NCBI GenBank assembly: GCA_963753115.1
Contig: CAVWBB010000029.1
Span: forward strand, 165,166 to 229,165
Source of the DNA: Bog-473 sp963753115
GTDB taxonomy: Bacteria > Actinomycetota > Acidimicrobiia > Acidimicrobiales > RAAP-2
Direction of reading: 5' to 3'
DNA length: 64,000 bases
Each line of letters opens with the position of its first letter. Position 1 is the stretch's first letter. Below the pieces are notes generated by a model. The model saw only the letters and a program-made list of their open reading frames with translations, was not told where the DNA came from and did no database searches. The translations under genes were made by a program, and so were the position numbers. Shown here piece by piece: positions 9,045 through 17,224 of this stretch.

Positions 9045-10490
9045 GTGCGCGAGCCGAACGACGTGACACCGTGCGACGCAGCGGAGATCTCCCGCTGGGA
9101 CGACACCGCCGACGTGATCGTCGTGGGCTTCGGCGCCGCCGGGTCGGCGGCAGCCTTCACGGCGTCGGCCGCTGGCGCTCAGGTCCTCGTCACCGAGCGG
9201 ACCGGGGGACCCGGGGGGGCGGCGGCGTTGGCCGAGGGCATCGTGTACCTCGGCGGGGGGACGCCGATCCAGAAGGCGTGCGGGTTCGAGGACTCCCTCG
9301 ACGACATGTACCGCTACATGATGGCGGCGTGCGGACCGAACCCCGACGAGGCCAAGATCGCCCGCTACGTCGAGGAGAGCCTGGGCCACTTCGACTGGCT
9401 GGTGGCGCGGGACGTGCCGTTCGACCCGACGTTCTGCGCCGACACGTCCATGGCGCCCGACGGCACCGAGGGTCTCGTGTACTCCGGTGGCGAGGACGCC
9501 TACCCGTTCAACGCCATCGCCCGCCCCGCCCCCCGGGGCCACCTGGCCAAGACCAAGCGCTCCACGGGATGGCTCCTCATGCAGCACCTGGCCGCCGCAG
9601 CCACCGGCGCCGGCGCCGCGGTGTCGACCGACACGCGGGTCGACCGCCTCGTGGTCGACGACGGCCGCGTCGTCGGCGTCCAGGCGCAGCGCTACGGAGA
9701 GACGGTGACGCTGCGCGCCCGTCGCGGTGTCGTGCTGACAGCTGGCGGCTTCGTCTTCAACGACGACATGCTGCGCCAACACTGCCCGCCCTTGGCGCGG
9801 GGCACGTTCAAGGTGGGGACCGAGGGCGACGACGGCCGGGGCATCCGCATGGCGCAGGCCCTCGGCGCGGCCGTGCGCAACATGTACGCCGGCGAGGTGT
9901 CGCTGCCCATCACGCCGCCGCGCACCTTGATCCACGGCATCCTCGTCAACGGCCAGGGACAGCGCTTCATCAACGAGGACACGTACATGGGACGGGTGGG
10001 CCAGTCCGCGCTCTACGAGCAGGACGGCGAGGTCTACCTGATCGTCGACGAGGCCTCCTACGAGGTCAACTGGATGGGTCTGGCCGCCAGCTGGGTGTGC
10101 GAGACGACGGCGCAGCTCGAATCCGAGATCGGCCTGCCCGCCGGCTCGCTCCAGTCGACCGTGGAGCTCTACAACCGCCACGCCACCACGGGGGAGGACC
10201 CGCTCTTCCACAAGGCCGCAGGGTGGGTGCGCCCGCTGGTGCCGCCCATCGGCGCCGTCGACCTCCGCATCGGGCCGGCGCCCTACGCACCGTTCACCCT
10301 GGGCGGCTTGGAGACGAACGTGGCCGGCGAGGTGCGCGACCTGACTGGCGCGGCAATCGGAGGACTGTTCGCCGCCGGGCGCACGACCGCCGGGGTGTGC
10401 TCCTTCGGCTACGCCAGCGGCCTCTCCATCGGGGACAGCACGCTGTTCGGCCGCCTGGCCGGCGAGAGTGCCGCCGCGGCGCCCGAGTGA
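9045..10490 (+). CDS. FAD-dependent dehydrogenase, fumarate reductase/3-ketosteroid dehydrogenase family
   Basis: This is a soluble flavoprotein of the FAD_binding_2 family (fumarate reductase flavoprotein and 3-ketosteroid delta-1-dehydrogenase relatives). The N-terminal Rossmann motif is VIVVGFGAAGSAAAFTASAAG. RARRGVVLTAGGFVFN is the mid-domain GG motif, and GGLFAAGRTTAGVCSFGYASGLSIGDSTLFGR near the C-terminus is the conserved FAD-end motif. I chose GTG 9045 (VREPNDVTP), 481 residues, because GGGAGGA lies at 9034-9040 and TACCGT at 9013-9018 can serve as -10. Single gene. The substrate cannot be named, though steroid or enoate reduction/dehydrogenation is plausible. Confidence 0.85.
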   Translation: MREPNDVTPCDAAEISRWDDTADVIVVGFGAAGSAAAFTASAAGAQVLVTERTGGPGGAAALAEGIVYLGGGTPIQKACGFEDSLDDMYRYMMAACGPNPDEAKIARYVEESLGHFDWLVARDVPFDPTFCADTSMAPDGTEGLVYSGGEDAYPFNAIARPAPRGHLAKTKRSTGWLLMQHLAAAATGAGAAVSTDTRVDRLVVDDGRVVGVQAQRYGETVTLRARRGVVLTAGGFVFNDDMLRQHCPPLARGTFKVGTEGDDGRGIRMAQALGAAVRNMYAGEVSLPITPPRTLIHGILVNGQGQRFINEDTYMGRVGQSALYEQDGEVYLIVDEASYEVNWMGLAASWVCETTAQLESEIGLPAGSLQSTVELYNRHATTGEDPLFHKAAGWVRPLVPPIGAVDLRIGPAPYAPFTLGGLETNVAGEVRDLTGAAIGGLFAAGRTTAGVCSFGYASGLSIGDSTLFGRLAGESAAAAPE

Positions 10491-10580
10491 GGCCCGTTCC
10501 CTGGCCTGGCCCGGGTTGGCCAGGGCATGCGCCGAGCCGATCCGGGGTAGAGATGCAGTGGACGTCGAGAGGAGAACGCG

Positions 10581-11126
10581 ATGGAACTCGACCTGCTGGA
10601 CCTCTACGGACGCGCAAGTGAGTGGACCTCTACCAAGGTGGCGGGAGCAGCGTCGAAACTGAGCGCCCCGACGTCATGCGACGGGTGGGACGTGCGGATG
10701 CTGATGAGCCACATGCTGCAGACGCAGCACTACTTCGTGGCGGCGGCGCGGGGCGAGAACGTTGCTCCGCCGACGGGAACTCCGCCGGACCTCGTCGGCG
10801 ACGAGCCACACGCTGACTTCGAGCGCGCCCGTGCCGAGACGATCCGCACCTTCGGAGAGCCCGGCGTGATCGACAAGACCGGTCCGGCGCTCGGCATCGC
10901 GTTCAGCGATCAGTTGTTGCACGGATGGGACCTCGCGACGTCGACCGGTCAGGAGGCGGGCATGCCCGACGGGCTCCCTGACGCGGCGTACTCCCTCATC
11001 CACGGACGCTTCACCGACGAGCAACGCAAGGGCGTCTTCAAACCAGAGATCTCCGTGGCCCCGGACGCGTCCGCACAGGACAAGCTTCTGGCCTACACGG
11101 GACGTGATCCCTCGACGAAGGCCTGA
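10581..11126 (+). CDS. TIGR03086-type DinB-like metal-binding protein
   Basis: This 181-residue four-helix protein belongs to the TIGR03086/mycothiol-dependent maleylpyruvate isomerase N-terminal superfamily. The start MELDLLDLYGRA, the CDGWDVRMLMSHMLQTQHYF helix with the first metal-binding His, and ALGIAFSDQLLHGWDLATSTG carrying the last His are the family landmarks. Proteins of this group bind a metal and some use mycothiol as thiol cofactor, which fits an actinobacterial host (family knowledge). A good ribosome site (GAGAGGAGAACGCG) precedes the ATG. It follows the flavoprotein gene by 90 bases, so co-transcription is possible. The reaction is unknown. Confidence 0.85.
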   Translation: MELDLLDLYGRASEWTSTKVAGAASKLSAPTSCDGWDVRMLMSHMLQTQHYFVAAARGENVAPPTGTPPDLVGDEPHADFERARAETIRTFGEPGVIDKTGPALGIAFSDQLLHGWDLATSTGQEAGMPDGLPDAAYSLIHGRFTDEQRKGVFKPEISVAPDASAQDKLLAYTGRDPSTKA

Positions 11127-11224
11127 CCGGCGGGCAGCTCTCTCCGGCCGACGAGGTTCTCGGATGGTCTGCCCTCTTCGGTGGGCCCATCGGACGTCAT
11201 CCGAAACGGGCAAGCGTCCTCCAC

Positions 11225-11875
11225 TCATTGCCGCAGCGCGGCGTACTCGATGACGCGGGTCATGACGACGTCGTCCGCCTTGGCCACCGACCCGCAGTCG
11301 AATGGGGGCTGGGGGTCGTACTCGATCATGAGCTGCGCGGCCTGAGCGGCGGTGCGATCCGCCAGGAGTTCGACGAGGCGCAGTGCCATGTCGATCCCGC
11401 TCGACACGCCGGCGGCGGTGATGAGGCGTTGGTCGAGGTGCTCGACGACGCGGGTCGCCGTGGGCTCGGCACCGTGCGCCGCCAACTCCGGGTAGCAGGA
11501 CCAGTGGGTGGTGGCGGAGAGACCCTGCAGCAGACCCGCCGCGCCGAGCACGATGGAGCCGGTGCAGACCGACGTCGTGAAACGCGTGCCCGCGTGCGCC
11601 TGGCGGACCCACTCGAGCACACGTTCGTCGTGCTCGAGCGGCCGCGTGCCGACGCCGCCGGGGAAGACGACCACGTCGGGCGACGGCACCTCCTCGAACG
11701 TGGCGTCGGTGAGCAGCCCGAGCATCCCGTTCTCGCTCCGCACCTCGCCGCGGTCGTGGCCGACGAAGACGATGTCGAAGCCCGGGATGCGCTGGAGGAC
11801 CTCGTAGGGCCCGACGGCGTCGAGCGCCGTGAACTTCGGGAAGAGCGGGATGGCGACCTGCAGGCTGTCGGTCAT
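11225..11875 (-). CDS. DJ-1/PfpI family protein (isonitrile hydratase-like)
   Basis: This 216-residue protein has the class I glutamine-amidotransferase-like DJ-1/PfpI fold. The nucleophile elbow is FTTSVCTGSIVLGAAGLL (Cys in SVCTGS), followed by ATTHWSCYPEL, both matching isonitrile hydratase and the N-terminal domain of GlxA regulators. The upstream gene encodes such a GlxA regulator and overlaps this start by four bases (ATGA), so the pair forms a regulator/enzyme operon. Isonitrile hydration is a family-level guess. A chaperone or deglycase role is the alternative. Confidence 0.85.
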   Translation of the reverse strand: MTDSLQVAIPLFPKFTALDAVGPYEVLQRIPGFDIVFVGHDRGEVRSENGMLGLLTDATFEEVPSPDVVVFPGGVGTRPLEHDERVLEWVRQAHAGTRFTTSVCTGSIVLGAAGLLQGLSATTHWSCYPELAAHGAEPTATRVVEHLDQRLITAAGVSSGIDMALRLVELLADRTAAQAAQLMIEYDPQPPFDCGSVAKADDVVMTRVIEYAALRQ

Positions 11876-12864
11876 GCGGATGTCCTTTCGTTCGGGGTGG
11901 CGCGGAAGCGCCGCCGGTAGGCGTCGGGCGCCACGCCGAGGTGGCGCTGGAACACGCGCCGCAGGGTCTCGGCCGAACCGAGACCGCAGCGTGCCGCCAC
12001 CACGTCGAGCGTGTCGGTCGTCTCCTCGAGCTCGCGCCGGGCGGCCTCCAGACGCGTGCGCTCGACGAAGCGGCTCGGCGTCTCTCCCACCTCCGCCGTG
12101 AAGACCCGGGTGAAGTGCCGGACGCTCATGGCGGCCGCCGCAGCGAGAGCCGGGAGCCGGTGGTCGCCGGCCGGCGCCGATTCCACGAGGGTCTGCACGG
12201 CCCGGACCGTGGAGCGCTCGGCGCGGGGGACCCAGACCGGTGAGGCGAACTGGGTCTGTCCGCCGGGCCGGTGCAGGAACATCACGAGCCAGCGGGCGAC
12301 CGTCTGGGCCACGTCGACGCCGAGATCCATCTGGACCAGCGCCAGAGCCAGGTCGATGCCGGCGGTGACGCCCGCACTCGACCAGTACTTCCCGTCCCGG
12401 AGGTAGATCGGGTCGGGGTCGACCGTGAGCTCGGGGTACGCCTCGGCGAGCTCACGGGCCCGGGCCCAGTGCGTGGTGACCCGACGGCCGGCGAGGAGCC
12501 CGGCCGCGGCCCCGACGAAGGTGCCCGAGCACACGGTGGCGACCCGCCGGCAGCGCGGCGCCGTGGCACGGATCCAAGCCAGCAGCTCCTCGTCGCGTTG
12601 CGCTTCACGGGTGCCGCTCCCGCCGGGGAGCACCAGGGTGTCGATGCGCTCGGACGCGCCGGGTAGGGGCGTGGTGCCCAGCACGAGACCGCTCTCCGTC
12701 CGGACGTGGCCGCCGCCCATGGAGCCGAGGGTGACGCGATAGCCCCCGGCCCGGCCGAGAGAGGCGGCCGCCTTCCCGGCGCCGGCGAACACCTCGTGCG
12801 GGCCCACGGCATCGATGGGCTGGACACCCTCGAAGGCGACGATGACGACGTGGCGCTGCTGCAT
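11872..12864 (-). CDS. GlxA-family AraC-type transcriptional regulator with DJ-1 domain
   Basis: This 330-residue regulator joins an N-terminal DJ-1/PfpI domain (HVVIVAFEGVQPIDAVGPHEV; nucleophile region VATVCSGTFVGAAAGLL; RVTTHWARARELAEAYP) to a C-terminal AraC DNA-binding domain with two helix-turn-helix units (LAAAAAMSVRHFTRVFTAEVG, then LDVVAARCGLGSAETLRRVF). Such proteins usually activate the operon they sit in. Here the following DJ-1 gene overlaps by 4 bases and is the likely target. A CAGAGT hexamer at 12871-12876 on this strand lies 6 bases before the ATG, a leaderless arrangement. No ligand can be inferred. Confidence 0.9.
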   Translation of the reverse strand: MQQRHVVIVAFEGVQPIDAVGPHEVFAGAGKAAASLGRAGGYRVTLGSMGGGHVRTESGLVLGTTPLPGASERIDTLVLPGGSGTREAQRDEELLAWIRATAPRCRRVATVCSGTFVGAAAGLLAGRRVTTHWARARELAEAYPELTVDPDPIYLRDGKYWSSAGVTAGIDLALALVQMDLGVDVAQTVARWLVMFLHRPGGQTQFASPVWVPRAERSTVRAVQTLVESAPAGDHRLPALAAAAAMSVRHFTRVFTAEVGETPSRFVERTRLEAARRELEETTDTLDVVAARCGLGSAETLRRVFQRHLGVAPDAYRRRFRATPNERTSA

Positions 12865-12992
12865 GGCTCCACTCTGCGGGCCGAGCCGGGTGGCGTCAAT
12901 GACCTGGTTCCCACAGATTCGGCCATCAACGCAGCACCGATATCCCCTCAGGCCGGAAGGGGTCGCGGTGGGTCGGCCGACCCGACGGAGGC

Positions 12993-13391
12993 TCAGCCCG
13001 GGCGGGCCCGGCGCGTCCCTCTCGCCCGGACCCAGGCCAACAGGTCGCCCTCCGCGCCCCGGCGCACGGACCCGGTGAAGATGTCCTCCCGGCCGGTCGA
13101 GACCTCTCGCGTCACCTCGGCGTAGAGCTCGTCGCCCAGCGCGGCCGGCTGGAGGTACTCGACCAGGACCGACGAGATGATGCCGGAGTTCTCCTCGTCG
13201 TTCGCCGCCGCAGCGACCGCGGCGCCCGCCACCGCGTAGAAGACGGCGCCGTGGACCGTGGCGTGGGGGTTGGCGTGGCGCTGGTCCGTGGTGAGCCTGG
13301 CCACCGTGTGGCCGGGCCCGCAGCGCTCCACCCGAATGCCGAGCAGCGCGGCGAACGCGTCAGGACGGGGCCCGCTCATCGGTTCGCTCAC
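12993..13391 (-). CDS. PaaI-type hotdog thioesterase
   Basis: This is a single hotdog-fold acyl-CoA thioesterase of the PaaI type. It has the family block HANPHATVHGAVFYAVAGAAVAAAAN, with the catalytic-region acid/Asn and HG, and SSVLVEYLQPAALGDELYAEV. I chose GTG 13391 (VSEPMSGPRPD, 132 residues) because GTGA overlaps the upstream stop. The ATG at 13379 (128 residues) is an alternative, and neither has a strong ribosome site. It is cotranscribed with the F420-hydrogenase-beta-like gene, an unusual partner, so the real substrate may not be phenylacetate-related. Confidence 0.85.
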   Translation of the reverse strand: MSEPMSGPRPDAFAALLGIRVERCGPGHTVARLTTDQRHANPHATVHGAVFYAVAGAAVAAAANDEENSGIISSVLVEYLQPAALGDELYAEVTREVSTGREDIFTGSVRRGAEGDLLAWVRARGTRRARPG

Positions 13392-14521
13392 GCAGAAGGG
13401 GCGGGAGCCGGGAGGCGTCCCGGCATGGGCACGGCCGTGGCCGGCCAACGCTTGCGGCTGACCCGGCTCAGCTTGTTGAGGAGCGTGACCGCGCCGGGGT
13501 CGTCCGCAATGGGCCGCGTCTCGATCACGCCGGCCGCCTCCATGTCGTTGAAGAGCTCCTCGCCCTTCTCCGTGCGAATGATGGTGAGCGTCCAGTCGCC
13601 GAAGGCTCCGATGCCGCCCGTCGAGATGTCGGCGTGCTCCGCCGCGAAGTCGGGGCAGCTGGTGCAGCCCTCGCGGGTCCATGCGTGCGCCTCCTTCAAC
13701 GGGACCTCGTGGTAGCTGCCGTCCCTCATCCAGACCTGGAACACGCCCTTGATGTTCATCTTGACGATGTCGGCCCGGGCCAGCCCGTACTTCGCTTCGA
13801 AGAGCTCGCTGAAGATGGCGTCGTCGAAGGTCTTGGAGCAGAGCAGGCCGATGGAGAGCGTGAAGCGGCGCGCCACCTTGCCCGCCTTGCGGGCCTGCAT
13901 GACGGGCGGCGCCGAGGCCTGGCAGCCCATGCCCACCAGGGCGATGCGCTCGGCCCCGCCCTCGATGGCCTCGGCATAGGCGAGCGGATTGGCCGAGTAG
14001 GTGTAGCGCGAGCCCGCCGTTGCGAGAACGTCCTCCTTCGAGCGGGCGACCTGGGGCACGGCCTTCCAGGTCGAACCGTCGCCCTCGAGGCCCGAGACGA
14101 GAGCGGCGTCGATCAGCTCGTGCTCGAAGGCCCAGATGAGAAGGGCGGACACGAGGCCGCCGTCCTGCCCGGTCCCCTGCACGGAGGCATCCGAGGCGCG
14201 GGCGAGCACGGTGCGACGCGAGATGCCCGCCACCTCGTCCTCCTCCCGGGGCCGCCCGAAGAGGTGGGTCTCGATTTCGGGCTCCCAGGTGCGGAAACGC
14301 GGGCAGGCCCGGGTGCACAGGGTGCACCCCTTCAGGCCATGGGTGCAGTTGTCGGGCCCGCCGTCGGCGTCCACGTGGAACGGCTTGTACACCCCGTCCT
14401 TGTCGTTGTAGCCGAGGACGTCGTAGGGGCAGACGACCACGCAGGCGGAGCACCCGGTGCAGAGTCCGGACGTCACGACCTCGGTGAACAGCTCGGCCCA
14501 TTGCGGCTTCTCGGGAGGCAT
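13388..14521 (-). CDS. Coenzyme F420 hydrogenase/dehydrogenase beta-subunit family iron-sulfur flavoprotein
   Basis: This 377-residue protein belongs to the FrhB/FdhB-like family that moves electrons between F420 or FAD and iron-sulfur clusters. The N-terminus has two ferredoxin-type cysteine groups: CTGCSACVVVCP (residues about 21-32) and CTHGLKGCTLCTRACP (residues about 60-75). The C-terminal family part includes LVGMGCQASAPPVMQ, LSIGLLCSKTFDD and CTSCPDFAAEHADIS, which add cysteines for another cluster. The start is the ATG at 14521, with GGGAGGCA near it. There is no hydrogenase or formate dehydrogenase subunit nearby; only a thioesterase overlaps downstream. It probably works alone or with a distant partner. 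Confidence 0.88.
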   Translation of the reverse strand: MPPEKPQWAELFTEVVTSGLCTGCSACVVVCPYDVLGYNDKDGVYKPFHVDADGGPDNCTHGLKGCTLCTRACPRFRTWEPEIETHLFGRPREEDEVAGISRRTVLARASDASVQGTGQDGGLVSALLIWAFEHELIDAALVSGLEGDGSTWKAVPQVARSKEDVLATAGSRYTYSANPLAYAEAIEGGAERIALVGMGCQASAPPVMQARKAGKVARRFTLSIGLLCSKTFDDAIFSELFEAKYGLARADIVKMNIKGVFQVWMRDGSYHEVPLKEAHAWTREGCTSCPDFAAEHADISTGGIGAFGDWTLTIIRTEKGEELFNDMEAAGVIETRPIADDPGAVTLLNKLSRVSRKRWPATAVPMPGRLPAPAPSA

Positions 14522-14570
14522 TGGTCCACCATATTCGGGCGGGGCGCTCGCGGTCGGATACCTTGCGCCG

Positions 14571-15371
14571 GTGCCCGAGATCCTCGAAGTCGAGCTGTAC
14601 CGGGCTTTTGCCGAGAAGGCGCTCGGCCGGCGGATCGCCAAGGCGTGGATGGTGGACTCCCGTTACGGCCGGGGCGGGACCACGCCGGGAAGGCTCCGGG
14701 CCGCGCTGGCCGGCCACGTCTTCACCACGGCGCGCCGGCGCGGCAAGCTGCTCCTCCTCGATACGGACGGGGACCTGACGGTCGGCCTGCGGTTCGGCAT
14801 GACGGGTGGCCTGGTGGTCGACGGGAGCGAGGCGCTCGACCGCCTCCGCTACGGTCCCGGCGTCTTCCATGACAAGTGGGTGCGCATCCGCATCACCTTC
14901 GAAGACGGCGGCCAGCTCCTGTTGCACGACCCGCGCCGGTTCGGGTCCATTGAGCTCGCGCCGGACGAGGAACGCCTCGGGCCCGACGCGCTGACGGTTT
15001 CCGCACGTGACTTGCGTGCGGCCCTGGCGACGGCCCCGGGCCGCGCCGCTGCGACCGTGGCACCTCTGAAGGCTCGCCTCATGGACCAGGAGCGCTTGGC
15101 CGGCGTCGGCAACCTGTTGGCGGACGAGATCCTCTGGCGCGCCGATCTCGCCCCCGGTCGACGCACGCCGCTCGACGAGGAGGAATTCCGGCGCCTCCAC
15201 AAGGAGCTCCGGGCCACGTTGCGCCAGCTGGGGCGTCGGGGCGGCTCGCACATGGGCGACCTGATGGAGGAACGCCACGATGGTGCGCGCTGCCCACGCG
15301 ACGGGACGGAGCTCGTTCGGGAGGTCGTCGGCGGCCGCACCACCTACTGGTGCCCGTTGCACCAGCACTGA
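14571..15371 (+). CDS. Fpg/Nei family DNA glycosylase with variant zinc finger
   Basis: This is a bifunctional base-excision glycosylase of the Fpg/Nei family, 266 residues. After start-Met removal it begins PEILEVELYR, keeping the catalytic Pro and Glu. The conserved lysine region (FTTARRRGKLLLL) and the helix-two-turn-helix QERLAGVGNLLADEIL are present. The C-terminal finger reads CPRDGTELV ... GRTTYWCPLHQH, so the second and fourth ligands of the normal four-cysteine finger are Asp and His. GTG 14571 is chosen because TACCTT at 14559-14564 leaves 6 bases, a leaderless layout. It is divergent from the F420-type gene. Oxidised pyrimidine or purine preference cannot be decided. Confidence 0.88.
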   Translation: MPEILEVELYRAFAEKALGRRIAKAWMVDSRYGRGGTTPGRLRAALAGHVFTTARRRGKLLLLDTDGDLTVGLRFGMTGGLVVDGSEALDRLRYGPGVFHDKWVRIRITFEDGGQLLLHDPRRFGSIELAPDEERLGPDALTVSARDLRAALATAPGRAAATVAPLKARLMDQERLAGVGNLLADEILWRADLAPGRRTPLDEEEFRRLHKELRATLRQLGRRGGSHMGDLMEERHDGARCPRDGTELVREVVGGRTTYWCPLHQH

Positions 15372-15381
15372 CCGGCATGGC

Positions 15382-16065
15382 TCAGTGGGTCAGCGGCGGA
15401 AGTCCCTTGGCGATCAGGTCGACGCCGAAGACCAGGAACAGCACGGCCAGGACCGCCGCGTTGTGTGCCGTCAACCACGTCTTGGCCGATTCGAGGCTGG
15501 CCTTCGCCTTCGCCCCGCCGACCAGTGCGTAGACCACGGGAACCGCGATGGTGAGGCTGGCGATCACCACGAACACCGCGATGGCGACGACGGCGTCCGC
15601 CGTGGACAGGCCGGACACCTGAGCCAGGCCGGCCGCGGCACCCGCGGTGAGGATGAGGTTCTTCGGGTTCACCGCGGCGAGCGCGATGCCCAGCCCCATC
15701 GCCTTCAGCGGCGAGACGGAGTCCACCGTCGCCAGCCACTTCGGCATGACAGCGTCCTCGCCCGGCGCCGGCCTCTTGCGCCAGTTGCGGCGCGCCAGGG
15801 CGAGCAGGCCGACGCCCAGGGCGATCGTGCCCCACGAGACCGAGTCCGACGCGGTGCTGCTCGTCTCCGCCACGTTGCCGTCGTGCGACACGACATAGAT
15901 GACGGTGCTCACGACGGCGAGGGCGACCACCCATCCGACGAGGAACGCCGGCCCGTTCACCCGCGCCCGCTGCGAGAACAGCATCAGGATCACGGCGATG
16001 ATCGGCACCGGGCTGATGGCCACGCCGACGGCGAACGTCAGGACTGCGCTGATCCCCTGGCCCAT
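15382..16065 (-). CDS. GAP family (SfLAP-type) membrane transporter
   Basis: This 227-residue membrane protein resembles the mycobacterial GAP/Sap family (sulfolipid-addressing protein family, LysE-like fold). It begins with a SPVPIIAVILMLF segment and has about six membrane spans, a charged loop (RRNWRKRPAPGEDAVMPKW) and ALAAVNPKNLILTAGAAAGL in the middle, which is the LysE-superfamily landmark. In mycobacteria relatives help export cell-envelope lipids; that role is only suggestive here. AAGGGAG precedes the ATG. It converges on the glycosylase gene with a 10-base gap. Confidence 0.82.
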   Translation of the reverse strand: MGQGISAVLTFAVGVAISPVPIIAVILMLFSQRARVNGPAFLVGWVVALAVVSTVIYVVSHDGNVAETSSTASDSVSWGTIALGVGLLALARRNWRKRPAPGEDAVMPKWLATVDSVSPLKAMGLGIALAAVNPKNLILTAGAAAGLAQVSGLSTADAVVAIAVFVVIASLTIAVPVVYALVGGAKAKASLESAKTWLTAHNAAVLAVLFLVFGVDLIAKGLPPLTH

Positions 16066-16093
16066 GTCGACTCCCTTCGCCTACGGCGTCACG

Positions 16094-16567
16094 TCACTCG
16101 TCACGCCACACGTGGTGCACAGGGTGCGTGTCGCCGTGTCCCGTGGTGCGGGTCAGGAGGCACGACCCCACCCGGAACTCGATCAGCGCGTCCTCCTCCG
16201 ATGGTGCCGGCACCGCGAGCTGCAGCCGCTCCGTCACGAAGACGTCGCTGAGCTCGGACCGTAGCCCATGGTCAGTGACGAGGCGTGCCTTTCCGGAGCA
16301 GGAGAACGCGTCCTCGTTGTCCGCGCACGGGAACGAGTGCAACGCGTACCGGCCGTCGCGCACGAGGTCCCGCTGCTTCGGGGACGGGATGATGAAGGCG
16401 AAGAGGCCGGACGGGTGCAGGAGCGGGCACATGGGATGGACCCGCGGCGCGCCGTCGGCGCGCGTCGTGGCGAGGAAGCCGAGCCCGACTCCCACCTGGT
16501 AGAGCAAGTCACGACCCGCTTCGGCCAGGTCGGGCCGAAGCGACGCGAACTCGGGCCACGACTTCAC
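16094..16567 (-). CDS. Pyridoxamine 5'-phosphate oxidase-fold protein
   Basis: This 157-residue split-barrel protein is of the PNPOx-like/FMN-binding group. LGFLATTRADGAPRVHPMCPLL is the typical strand pair with the Pro-Arg-Val-His motif, followed by SPKQRDLVRDGRYALHSF. Actinobacterial members may bind FMN, F420 or haem, and the sequence does not tell which. The start is GTG 16567 (VKSWPEFASL), with AGGA about 7 bases upstream. It lies 10 bases after the end of bcp on the same strand, so the two probably form an operon in oxidative or redox defence (inference). Confidence 0.82.
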   Translation of the reverse strand: MKSWPEFASLRPDLAEAGRDLLYQVGVGLGFLATTRADGAPRVHPMCPLLHPSGLFAFIIPSPKQRDLVRDGRYALHSFPCADNEDAFSCSGKARLVTDHGLRSELSDVFVTERLQLAVPAPSEEDALIEFRVGSCLLTRTTGHGDTHPVHHVWRDE

Positions 16568-16577
16568 CGGATGTTCC

Positions 16578-17045
16578 TCAACCCCCGGCGATCTCCTCGA
16601 GGACCTTGGCCGCGTGGCCGTCCGCCCGCACGTGGTACCAGGCCCGCTGGATCTTCCCGTTGGGCCCGACGAGGAAGGTGGAGCGGATCGTCCCCACGGT
16701 CTTCTTGCCGTACATCGTCTTCTCGCCCCATGCGCCGTACTTCTCCATGACCTTCTTGTCCGCGTCGGTGAGGAGGGGGAACTTCAGCTTGTACTTGGTC
16801 CGGAACTTCACGTGCTTCTCGGCCTTGTCCGGCGAGATCCCGAGCACCGCCACGCCGGCCTTCTCGAACGTCTTCAGGTTGTCGTTGAACTGGCACGCCT
16901 CTTTGGTGCAGCCCGGCGTGTCGTCGGCGGGGTAGAAGTACACGATCACCCGCTGCCCCTTGAAGTCCGACAGCTTGACCGGCTTGCCATCCTGGTCAGG
17001 CAGGGTGAACGCGGGGGCGGTGGCGCCCGCCTCGAGTTTGGCCAT
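16578..17045 (-). CDS. bcp: Thioredoxin-dependent peroxiredoxin, Bcp/PrxQ type
   Basis: This 155-residue peroxiredoxin reduces hydroperoxides using thioredoxin or a similar thiol. The active site PADDTPGCTKEACQF holds the peroxidatic Cys and, five residues later, the resolving Cys, as in PrxQ/Bcp. The start MAKLEAGATAPAF has AAGGAGAG about 8 bases upstream. The open frame continues further up, but that part reads as Arg-rich and contains the divergent promoter region. It is divergent from the DEAD-box helicase and leads a likely operon with the PNPOx-like gene. Confidence 0.95.
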   Translation of the reverse strand: MAKLEAGATAPAFTLPDQDGKPVKLSDFKGQRVIVYFYPADDTPGCTKEACQFNDNLKTFEKAGVAVLGISPDKAEKHVKFRTKYKLKFPLLTDADKKVMEKYGAWGEKTMYGKKTVGTIRSTFLVGPNGKIQRAWYHVRADGHAAKVLEEIAGG

Positions 17046-17122
17046 CGTCGGCTCTCCTTCGCTCGTGGTGCAGGACGGCTCAATTTGGCACAGGGTTGCG
17101 CCGCTGAACGGTCTTGGACTGG

Positions 17123-17224
17123 TACAATAGGTGTGCGACCACCGGCGGGGGCTGGTGAGTCGGGGCTGACTCTCACTCCTCTGGAAGGCGCACAGCCCCG
17201 CCCCACAACAGAGAGAGCGGGTCA
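17123..17224 (+). promoter_or_regulatory. Promoter -10 and structured leader of the DEAD-box helicase operon
   Basis: An extended -10 element TGGTACAAT ends at 17128, with no convincing -35. The roughly 90-base leader before the ATG at 17225 holds two G-rich arms, GCGGGGGCTG (17145-17154) and TCGGGGCTGA (17160-17169), that can both pair with one downstream arm CAGCCCCG (17193-17200). The two pairings exclude each other. This could be a post-transcriptional switch for helicase expression, which is often cold or self regulated; that is inference only. Confidence 0.45.
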
